Positions 43,035-49,712 of a stretch of 49,712 bases of DNA are shown in pieces (the stretch's first letter is position 1; each line of letters starts with the position of its first letter). The position numbers and the translations under genes were made by a program. Below the pieces are notes generated by a model. That model had not been told where the DNA came from. It saw only the letters and a list, made by a program, of their open reading frames with translations, and did no database searches. Origin of the DNA: Ignavibacteriales bacterium (GTDB lineage: Bacteria; Bacteroidota; Ignavibacteria; UBA10030); NCBI GenBank assembly GCA_016192345.1, contig JACPUH010000085.1, forward strand, positions 1-49,712. The letters are read 5' to 3'.

Positions 43035-44013
43035 GATGTTTGCTGAAAGCGACCGCCAGTTTGATGGCTTCCACCATGCTGGTAATGTTGGCTTTTCCTT
43101 TTCCGGCGATGTCGTAGGCTGTCCCGTGGTCCGGGGAGGTTCGGATGATATTCAGCCCGGCCGAGAAATTCACTCCCTTCCCAAAGGAACTCATCTTGAG
43201 TGGAATAAGCCCCTGGTCGTGGTACATTGCCACGATGGCGTCATAGCGCTTGTAGTTGCCCGTTCCGAAGAATGCATCTGCGGAAAAAGGTCCCTCCACC
43301 GGCAACCCGAGCTTCTGCAGTTCCTGCACCGCCGGAATGATAATCTCCTGTTCCTCTTTGCCGATCAGGCCTTGCTCCCCGGCGTGAGGATTGAGGGCGA
43401 GGAGGGCGATGCGCGGTTTTCGAATTTGAAAATTGTGAAGGAGGGCTTCGTGGATGATGGAAACTTTCTCAAGAATCTTCTCCCGGGAGATGGCATCCGC
43501 TGCGTTGCGCAGGGCTGTGTGAATGGTGACTAGGCCGACGCGCATGGTGTGGGAGACGAGCATCATGGCAACGCGTTGGGACCGGCTCAGGAGGGCGATC
43601 ATCTCCGTCTGACCGGGGAAATTGTAGCCGGCAATGTTCAGGCCTTCCTTCGAGACCGGGGCGGTCACCATCGCATGCGAACGGCCTCCGGTGCACAATT
43701 CCACCGCTTTCTCGATGGCAACGCCGGCGTTCCGGCCGGACGCTTTCGTTGCCCGCCCGTATTGAATATCCGCCCATAAGCCGTCCCCAACATCGAAGAC
43801 CGCGGTAGCGGTAGCATCGCGCCATGGGAAAATCGCTTTTTGAAGCTTGAGTCGGATTTTGAACCGCTTCTGCACATCTTCCATGATGTTGAGCGGTCCC
43901 ACAAGAAGCGGCGTGCAGAGCTTCCGCACGCCGGGGTTCGCCGCAGCCTTCAGGGCAATTTCCGGACCGACGCCGTTAAAATCGCCGAGAGTTATGGCAA
44001 TGACCGGCTTCAA
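43027..44013 (-). CDS. pdxA: 4-hydroxythreonine-4-phosphate dehydrogenase
   Basis: 328 aa. PdxA motifs: ITLGDFNGVGPEIALKA, VTAPVSKEGLNIAGYNFPGQTE (in part), LALNPHAGEQGLIG, GPFSADAFF, YDAIVAMYHDQGLIPLKM (the metal His among these) and SPDHGTAYDIAG. It oxidises 4-phosphohydroxythreonine with NAD in pyridoxal phosphate synthesis. The gene overlaps the GWxTD gene upstream (four bases) and ftsE downstream. Confidence 0.95.
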   Translation of the reverse strand: MKPVIAITLGDFNGVGPEIALKAAANPGVRKLCTPLLVGPLNIMEDVQKRFKIRLKLQKAIFPWRDATATAVFDVGDGLWADIQYGRATKASGRNAGVAIEKAVELCTGGRSHAMVTAPVSKEGLNIAGYNFPGQTEMIALLSRSQRVAMMLVSHTMRVGLVTIHTALRNAADAISREKILEKVSIIHEALLHNFQIRKPRIALLALNPHAGEQGLIGKEEQEIIIPAVQELQKLGLPVEGPFSADAFFGTGNYKRYDAIVAMYHDQGLIPLKMSSFGKGVNFSAGLNIIRTSPDHGTAYDIAGKGKANITSMVEAIKLAVAFSKHHD

Positions 44014-45470
44014 AGGTTTTCCGCCTGACTCAGGATGAAGGCGCCGGATTTCGCAGGATCGATAAAAATGAAACGTCGTTTGATTCGTTCGTACGTCCAG
44101 ATCTCTGTTGGAGGTCCTCCCGGCTGAAAGACCCGGTTTGTTTCGGAAGGGGGACCGTAGAGAATGTAGATGCGCCCACGGTCAGTCTTAAACCCATCCC
44201 CTTCCCGGACTCCGGAAAAACGACGCAGGGCTTCATCCACGCGAAGATAATATTCCGTCATCACTTCATTATAGGCGGTCGTTGTGTCGGGATCTTTCTG
44301 CTGCCAGAACCTGTAAAATGCCTCAGCCTGTTTGGAGCCTGAACTGCTTAGGATCTCATCCATCTCTTCCTCGCCGACGATATGCCGTAAAGACTCGAGG
44401 GCAAGTGTGGTATTGAAGAGGGAAAATGGTCGTTGCGGCCAGATAACCCTGAAAAGATGCCGCTGGGTTTGAGTCATTCCCCCTGCCGTGTACTCGACTT
44501 CCAGCGAGAACGATCCCGGTTCGAGTCGTTCAAAAGGAAGCGGGACTGATACGGTTCTCCAGGAACGTGGGGAGGATTGAACGCGATACTGTATCCCATC
44601 TTCCTGGCGGGCGAGTTGTAAAAGCCCGTTGACCATGGCGTAGTGAGTTCCGCTGAACGTTTGTTTTCTTCCTTTGAATCCTTCGATGACACCTTCCAAT
44701 TTCCATTTGACTTCCAATATTGCATCCGTTTGTACGAGGTACATCTGTGACACAATGGCCCCGCGGCCTCCGAACAGGACGTCGCCGCCTCGATTGATCG
44801 GCACAAAAGCTTGTTCGTCAGGTTGTACGTTCGGTTGAAGAACCAGGGGAGGCGATAACTCCAGGGTTGAAAGCTTCGGCGCCACAGCGGTGACACGCCG
44901 AGTTCGTTCGAGGAAAGTTCTTCCCGATTCGCGGTCGTCCAGGCTGAAAACAATCTGGTACGTTCCCTTCGGAACGGTGAACGACATGGCTCCCTCGAGG
45001 TCCTGGAGTTGTTCATTCTCTTTCGGCAGTGTTGCCCGCGTAAGCGAAATCTGCCTGATCTGCCGGGCGACGGAATTCCGCTGTTCGTCCAGGAGCTCGA
45101 TCAGAAGCTCTCCCCGGCCTTTGTATTCCGTGGTCCGCGGTTCAGCGTCGTTCCTGATGAAAATGAAGAAGTTTTGCCCGATGCGATAATGGATGTTGAC
45201 GACCGCCTTGGAAGTGTCTTCACCGAATATGGCGAGCGCTTCATAGGTGACCGACTGAGATTGAAAGCGTGGCTGGATCCCTTGCGCCGGTTCGTCCTCT
45301 GTTTGAGCAGTGAGACCGCCCAAGTTCCCCAGGGATAAGAGGAGAAGTGCAAGAAACCTCCGGAGTTGATGATGAAGAGACTTGCCGGATCCCGAATCCC
45401 ATGCCCGGTCCTGGGTGAACGGTCCGGGAGATGCAAAGCCCTCCGAGTTGGAACGATAGTCTGTTGCCAT
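44010..45470 (-). CDS. GWxTD domain-containing exported protein
   Basis: 486 aa with AGGAGGG before the ATG at 45470. An N-terminal charged stretch precedes a hydrophobic segment (FLALLLLSLGNLGGLTAQ), so export is likely. The middle is beta-rich. The C-terminal 120 residues hold the GWxTD domain: YRFWQQKDPDTTTAYNEVM, then GFKTDRGRIYILYGPPSE with Phe in place of the motif's Trp. Such proteins occur in Acidobacteria and FCB bacteria; no function is established. It is the first gene of an operon with pdxA and ftsE. Confidence 0.88.
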   Translation of the reverse strand: MATDYRSNSEGFASPGPFTQDRAWDSGSGKSLHHQLRRFLALLLLSLGNLGGLTAQTEDEPAQGIQPRFQSQSVTYEALAIFGEDTSKAVVNIHYRIGQNFFIFIRNDAEPRTTEYKGRGELLIELLDEQRNSVARQIRQISLTRATLPKENEQLQDLEGAMSFTVPKGTYQIVFSLDDRESGRTFLERTRRVTAVAPKLSTLELSPPLVLQPNVQPDEQAFVPINRGGDVLFGGRGAIVSQMYLVQTDAILEVKWKLEGVIEGFKGRKQTFSGTHYAMVNGLLQLARQEDGIQYRVQSSPRSWRTVSVPLPFERLEPGSFSLEVEYTAGGMTQTQRHLFRVIWPQRPFSLFNTTLALESLRHIVGEEEMDEILSSSGSKQAEAFYRFWQQKDPDTTTAYNEVMTEYYLRVDEALRRFSGVREGDGFKTDRGRIYILYGPPSETNRVFQPGGPPTEIWTYERIKRRFIFIDPAKSGAFILSQAENL

Positions 45471-45727
45471 TGCGTACCCTCCTGATAATGTCCCCGACTG
45501 AAATGACCAGCTCCAGCTTCAAATGCTTAGCAACCAATGTGCCAGGTATGGCCAGGCGGGGAAGTTACCGGCACCGCTCAGTGATGGCCAAATATACTGT
45601 TTTGAAGAAGTTCTTCGACGATGGTGACACTGGTCCCTGGAAGTCAACCCAGATACTGTAGAGTGGTGTGTACCCCTGGCTAAAAATCTGAACATTCAAC
45701 CGGGGCCAAGGTACAAAGAATTCGAGT

Positions 45728-47209
45728 CTACTTCCACTTTCTGAGAAACTCCGTCAACAGTCTCACACCGACACCCGATCCGCCCCGTTGCGTGTATGGT
45801 CCGGCTTCCTCCAGGATGGCTGTTCCTGCAATGTCGAGATGAACCCATGGATAGTCGCCGATGAATTTTTTCAGGAACCATCCCGCCGTAATGGCACCCG
45901 CCCACCGTCCGCCGACATTTTTTACATCGGCCACGTCGCTTTTAATGAGTTTTTCATACTCATCGAACAATGGCAATGGCCAAACCCTTTCATACGATTT
46001 CTCCCCGGCTGCCGTCAGCTTCTCCATCAATCCGGTACTGTTCCCCATCATTCCGGTTGCGTAATGGCCAAGGGCAACGACACATGCTCCCGTCAACGTC
46101 GCCAGATCAATGACCGCCGAGGGTTTGTAACGTTCCGCATAGGCAAGGGCATCGGCGAGGATTAGCCTTCCTTCCGCATCGGTGTTGTCGACCTCCGAGG
46201 TCATCCCGTTATAATGGCGCAAGATATCTCCCGGGCGGATCGAATTACCCCCCGGCATGTTTTCGACGGCGGGGACCAAGCCGACAATATGAACCGGGAG
46301 TCGTAATCGTGCCACCGCCTCGAACGTACCGATGACCGCTGCGGCTCCACACATATCCATCTTCATCTCAGCCATTCCCGCCGCCGGTTTGATGGAGATG
46401 CCGCCGGTATCGAATGTCACACCCTTGCCGACCAGCACCACTGTTTTATCGGTTGACTTACCATACTCCATGATGATGAACCGCGGTGGGCGTCTGCTTC
46501 CCTGGGAAACACCCACGACGCCCCCCATCCCAAGGTCCTGGATCGCGCGCTCATCAAGGATCGTCGCCGTAAAACCGGATCGGTTTGCGGACTGAAGGGC
46601 GGCCTCGGCCAGGGTTTCAGGATAGAGTTCGAGTCCCGGGGTATTGGCGAGGTCACGGGCGAGGGAGGTTGCCTCGCACACAATCTGCGCTTGTTGGACG
46701 GCATCGTTTCCAGCTTTTGCAAGTGCTGCACTGTCGGTGGCTATGAGAATCTCTTCGGGAGTTGACCTGGTTTCGTTGTTCCGGGTGATGTATTTATCAA
46801 ACCTATACAGCGCCAGCATCGCTCCTTCGGTAAAAGCGAAGACTGCCTCCGCCGGTTTTCCGTTGAGGGAAGGGAGAAAGAGGGCAACATGGTTGGCTTT
46901 GACGGCGCGTGCCTGTTTGGCTGCCGCCGCTGCAGCGCGACGGTATTTCTCTTGAGTCAGATTTTTCTTTTCGCCCAGCCCGACAACGCAAACCCTCTGA
47001 ATACGGGTCCCTTTGTGAAGGTAGGCGAAAACCGTTTCCCCTTCCTTGCCTTTAAAATCTCCGGCTTCAGCAGGAGAGATCTTGATCCCCAATTTCCTCG
47101 AGAGAGCGCTGATCTCTTTTGTAAAGAGAGCGGGGTCCTGGTGAACAAACACACAAAGAAGATCTGCGGTAAGTCGGTTGATGGGCGAGCGTTTGAAAGA
47201 AGCGTTCAT
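45728..47209 (-). CDS. pepA: Leucyl aminopeptidase (M17)
   Basis: 493 aa from ATG 47209 (GAGGAA upstream); the frame is open further 5' into nrnA but the family start fits here. The C-terminal catalytic domain has the M17 signatures: VGKGVTFDTGGISIKP, MKMDMCGAAAVIG, NMPGGNSIRPGD, NTDAEGRLILADAL (the M17 signature) and the metal residues in these. It removes N-terminal residues from peptides in the cytoplasm using two metal ions. It begins seven bases after the nrnA stop. Confidence 0.94.
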   Translation of the reverse strand: MNASFKRSPINRLTADLLCVFVHQDPALFTKEISALSRKLGIKISPAEAGDFKGKEGETVFAYLHKGTRIQRVCVVGLGEKKNLTQEKYRRAAAAAAKQARAVKANHVALFLPSLNGKPAEAVFAFTEGAMLALYRFDKYITRNNETRSTPEEILIATDSAALAKAGNDAVQQAQIVCEATSLARDLANTPGLELYPETLAEAALQSANRSGFTATILDERAIQDLGMGGVVGVSQGSRRPPRFIIMEYGKSTDKTVVLVGKGVTFDTGGISIKPAAGMAEMKMDMCGAAAVIGTFEAVARLRLPVHIVGLVPAVENMPGGNSIRPGDILRHYNGMTSEVDNTDAEGRLILADALAYAERYKPSAVIDLATLTGACVVALGHYATGMMGNSTGLMEKLTAAGEKSYERVWPLPLFDEYEKLIKSDVADVKNVGGRWAGAITAGWFLKKFIGDYPWVHLDIAGTAILEEAGPYTQRGGSGVGVRLLTEFLRKWK

Positions 47210-47216
47210 GGGTTCC

Positions 47217-48230
47217 TCATGATGGAATATACTGTTGAGCGCGTTCGAGGAGGATCGGGAGAATGTTGGTGAGCTTCTCGCCCGTGAGTCTGGCACCGGC
47301 CGCATTTTTATGGCCATTGCCGCCGAATTCCTGGGCAAGCTTGTTGATCGGAATATCACCTTTCGACCGGAAACTGATCTTCACTCCATCATCGACCTCG
47401 GTCAGCAGCAGGCCGATCATGACTCCTCCGATATTCAACGCCTTGGTAATGAAGCTGTGCGTGTCAAGCTCTGTCGTACCCGTCTCAAGGAAGTCTTGGC
47501 GTGTGATGACCATCGAACCGACGGTTCCGCCATGGGTCACTCTCAGGCTCCCCAGGGCCCGGGCCAGAAGGTGTACGCTTCCAAGACTTTCCTGTTCGTA
47601 ATGTTGTTGATAGGATGTGACGGGATCCGCTCCACAATCCAGAAGTTCGGCAACCATGCGATGAAGTTGAGAGTCCGTCTTGGGAAAACGGAATGAACCG
47701 CTGTCGGTCATGATGGCCGTATAGAGAGCTGTGGCAATTTCCTGACTGAGCGGTTGGCGGGTCAGCGATGTCAGCAGGTTGAAAAGGATCTCCCCCGTGG
47801 CGGCGGCTTCCTCGTCGATGATGAAGAGGTCCGCAAACTCTTCTCTGTCGAGGTGGTGATCGATACAAATCTTCTTGGCGGGTGACTGGAGAACAAAAGG
47901 TTTCAAGCCCGCAAGACGGTCGGGTTGGTTGGCATCCAGGATAAAAATAACGCCTGCCTCCTTCAGAACGTGGGCGTCGCGGGTCGAATTGAATTGTTGA
48001 ATCCTGGAATGGGGGTCCATAAACCGGCAATTCGGGGGGGTCGCACTATGGTTCAAAATATGAACTGTCTTGTCCTGGGAGAGGAGGTACGAGGCGAGGG
48101 CCAGCTCGCTCCCCAATCCATCGGCATCCGGGTTCACGTGTGTCGTGAGCACGAAGGTCGAGTGTCCGGTAATCAAAGTTCTGCAGGCTTCAAATTCCTG
48201 ATGCAAGCGTTGCTTCCTTTCACTGTGCAT
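47217..48230 (-). CDS. nrnA: DHH-family phosphoesterase, NrnA type (oligoribonuclease/pAp phosphatase)
   Basis: 337 aa from ATG 48230. The DHH core reads VLTTHVNPDADGLGSELAL, FILDANQPDRL, CIDHHLDREEFAD, ATALYTAIMTDSGSFRF, and the DHHA1 domain ends VKISFRSKGDIPINKLAQEFGGNGHKNAAGA (in part). NrnA degrades short RNA oligomers and pAp with manganese. The gene lies between the korAB terminator and pepA. Confidence 0.92.
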   Translation of the reverse strand: MHSERKQRLHQEFEACRTLITGHSTFVLTTHVNPDADGLGSELALASYLLSQDKTVHILNHSATPPNCRFMDPHSRIQQFNSTRDAHVLKEAGVIFILDANQPDRLAGLKPFVLQSPAKKICIDHHLDREEFADLFIIDEEAAATGEILFNLLTSLTRQPLSQEIATALYTAIMTDSGSFRFPKTDSQLHRMVAELLDCGADPVTSYQQHYEQESLGSVHLLARALGSLRVTHGGTVGSMVITRQDFLETGTTELDTHSFITKALNIGGVMIGLLLTEVDDGVKISFRSKGDIPINKLAQEFGGNGHKNAAGARLTGEKLTNILPILLERAQQYIPS

Positions 48231-48264
48231 GAAGTCGTTCCGTTCGGGGGGGAACGCCGTAAAC

Positions 48265-48298
48265 AAAAAAGGTGTGGTCGAGGAACCGGCCACACCTT
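48265..48298 (-). terminator. Intrinsic terminator after korB
   Basis: On the minus strand AAGGTGTGG (48290-48298) pairs with CCACACCTT (48269-48277) and is followed by a run of Ts (48265-48270). It ends the korA-korB transcript. Confidence 0.85.
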
Positions 48299-48318
48299 CT
48301 CCAGCAACACGTCATACG

Positions 48319-49371
48319 TTATTGGACGGTCCAGGTGTCTCCTGAATTCAGGAGTTTCACCATATCGCCATCACCACGCTTCTCCTGCGCGAATACGATC
48401 TGCCGCACCATTTCCTGTTCATACACGGGTCGGTCGATCGCAAGGAAGATGCCGATGGGACGGGGGAGTCCGGACTTGTAGGTCATGTCCGCCAGGATGA
48501 ATGAAAGAGTGGTATCCTTTTCATTATGCACCAGCAAATCGTTCACGGACCACTTGCCATCCTTCAGGGAAACGACCTCGGGGGAAAAACCGTTCAGCCT
48601 GATTCCCTTGTCTTTTTCCTTCCCGAACGTAAGAGGCTTGCCGTGCTCGAGGTAGACCACCGTGTCATCCTTGGTGTCCTTTTCCGTGAACTGGAAAAAG
48701 GCCCCATCATTGAACACGTTGCAATTCTGGTAGACCTCGACGAACGACGTCCCTTTGTGTTCGGCAGCCCTTTTGATGATGGCCTGCATGTGTTTGGGGT
48801 CGCGGTCGAGGGTGCGCGCAACGAAGGTTGCACTGGAACCGAGCGCGAGGGCGGCCGGGTTGAAGGGGTAATCGATCGAGCCGAACGGGGTGGATTTTGT
48901 GATCTTCCCCTTTTCGGAGGTGGGGGAGTATTGTCCCTTGGTCAATCCATAAATCTGGTTGTTAAAGAGAAGGACGTTGATGTCGAGATTGCGGCGCAGA
49001 AGATGAATCATATGGTTGCCGCCGATGCTCAACCCGTCGCCGTCGCCTGTCACCACCCACATGGAGAGTTCGGGTCGTGCCATCTTAAGCCCTGAGGCGA
49101 TGGCTGTGGCGCGCCCATGGATGCTGTGAAATCCGTAAGTATTCATGTAGTACGGGAAGCGGCTTGAACAACCGATACCCGAAACGAACACCATCCGGTG
49201 GCGGGGGATGCCCAGATCCGGCATGACGCGCTGGGTTTGAGCAAGAATGGAATAGTCACCGCAGCCGGGGCACCAGCGGACATCCTGATCGCTCTGGAAA
49301 TCCTTCGAGGATGCTTTCTGATCCGAAGGCGGGGGAGATAGTTTCATAACTTCATCGACAAGAACACTCAT
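48319..49371 (-). CDS. korB: 2-oxoacid:ferredoxin oxidoreductase, beta subunit
   Basis: 350 aa. Cysteines Cys34, Cys37 (RWCPGCGDY) and Cys68 (GIGCSSRF) plus a later one (NCNVF) match the [4Fe-4S] ligands. The thiamine-diphosphate site is VVTGDGDGLSIGGNH followed by LLFNNQIYGLTKGQ. This is the KorB branch, joining 2-oxoglutarate to CoA and ferredoxin, or running it backwards in the reductive TCA cycle. The start overlaps the korA stop by four bases. Pyruvate or branched-chain 2-oxoacid substrates are less likely but possible. Confidence 0.93.
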   Translation of the reverse strand: MSVLVDEVMKLSPPPSDQKASSKDFQSDQDVRWCPGCGDYSILAQTQRVMPDLGIPRHRMVFVSGIGCSSRFPYYMNTYGFHSIHGRATAIASGLKMARPELSMWVVTGDGDGLSIGGNHMIHLLRRNLDINVLLFNNQIYGLTKGQYSPTSEKGKITKSTPFGSIDYPFNPAALALGSSATFVARTLDRDPKHMQAIIKRAAEHKGTSFVEVYQNCNVFNDGAFFQFTEKDTKDDTVVYLEHGKPLTFGKEKDKGIRLNGFSPEVVSLKDGKWSVNDLLVHNEKDTTLSFILADMTYKSGLPRPIGIFLAIDRPVYEQEMVRQIVFAQEKRGDGDMVKLLNSGDTWTVQ

Positions 49372-49712
49372 TTTGTACCTCTCAGGATTTCTTCAATTTT
49401 ATTTTCAATTTCGATGGATTTGAACGGAAGGCCCTGAATTTTGTTCAGTCCTACCGCTGGCACCAAATATTTCGCCCGGAGAACCTTCACAAGCTGTCCG
49501 AGGTTCAGCTCCGGGACCAGGATGTGCTTGAACTTGTACAGGATCTCTCCCACGTTCCTGGGCATGGGATTGAGCCACCGCAGGTGCAGGTGGGAAACGG
49601 AATTCCCCTTTTGGCGGTGATGGGCAACGGCGCTTTTGATGGAACCGTAGGTACCGCCCCAACCGACGACCAGCAGGTCACCCTGCGAATCTCCCTCGAC
49701 TTTCGCGAGGGG
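49368..49712 (-). CDS. korA: 2-oxoacid:ferredoxin oxidoreductase, alpha subunit (C-terminal part)
   Basis: The open frame runs in from the right edge and ends at 49368. The visible 114 residues include DLLVVGWGGTYGSIKSAV, VSHLHLRWLNPMPRNVG and the closing VPAVGLNKIQGLPFKSIEIE, the usual KorA end. The N-terminal two-thirds lie outside the window. It is coupled to korB by a four-base overlap. Confidence 0.88.
   Translation of the reverse strand, partial: PLAKVEGDSQGDLLVVGWGGTYGSIKSAVAHHRQKGNSVSHLHLRWLNPMPRNVGEILYKFKHILVPELNLGQLVKVLRAKYLVPAVGLNKIQGLPFKSIEIENKIEEILRGTK

Overview
The window looks like a chromosomal segment from a member of the Fibrobacteres-Chlorobi-Bacteroidetes (FCB) group, most plausibly an Ignavibacteria/Kryptonia-like lineage of Bacteroidota. 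The assignment rests on gene content: a PorV/PorQ-family outer-membrane protein, the alternative Bacteroidetes-type GlmU, a GWxTD-domain protein, a CBM9/DUF5916 outer-membrane barrel, ferredoxin-dependent 2-oxoacid oxidoreductase (korAB), and two putative promoters close to the Bacteroidetes TTTG/TAnnTTTG pattern. By eye the DNA is moderately GC-rich, except for an AT-richer pocket near 8.9-9.8 kb. I see no rRNA, tRNA, CRISPR array, prophage or transposase gene.

Layout. 1-5.1 kb: the tail of an unknown gene, a TolB-like propeller, a DUF5916 barrel and a secreted DUF3108-like protein. 5.2-8.2 kb: a sulfur locus with a secreted two-domain rhodanese, a split YeeE/YedE (TsuA-type) transporter in two coupled halves, and a membrane-anchored rhodanese-like protein that lacks its catalytic cysteine. 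8.2-11.4 kb: an accessory stretch with a nested inverted repeat, small membrane proteins, a membrane-tethered coiled-coil/winged-helix protein, a secreted DinB-fold protein and a GxxExxY nuclease-like gene bracketed by inverted repeats. 11.4-15.4 kb (minus strand): dprA, a lone EutN/CcmL shell-vertex protein, a TPR protein and a phosphohexomutase. 15.5-20.7 kb: AMMECR1 and MEMO1 homologues, a DUF2520 dehydrogenase-like protein, a PHP phosphatase, a nucleotidyltransferase and a crotonase. 20.9-28.6 kb: glyS, a TPR protein, a ZIP transporter, a PorV/PorQ protein (minus strand), rpmE, alternative glmU and rsmB. 28.7-34.7 kb: a DUF1028 protein, a threonine catabolic pair (tdh-like and kbl), a membrane acyltransferase-like protein and rmuC. 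34.8-35.3 kb: two tandem cold-shock genes (minus). 35.7-42.3 kb: pfkA, aat, purC, archease-rtcB, mrp and a NifU-type gene. 42.4-49.7 kb (minus): a GWxTD-pdxA-ftsE operon, nrnA-pepA and korA-korB, with korA cut by the window edge.

Most coding content is housekeeping: translation, RNA repair, purine and PLP synthesis, glycolysis, envelope precursors and Fe-S assembly. The less ordinary signals are the sulfur locus, the membrane-tethered winged-helix protein, the orphan microcompartment vertex protein, and a dense set of dispersed intergenic palindromes. One of these is a 33-bp GC-rich palindrome whose insertion into an older repeat can be read directly by comparing two copies of that repeat. 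Another repeat family brackets the GxxExxY gene. The leader between the cold-shock genes and pfkA also contains mutually exclusive hairpins.
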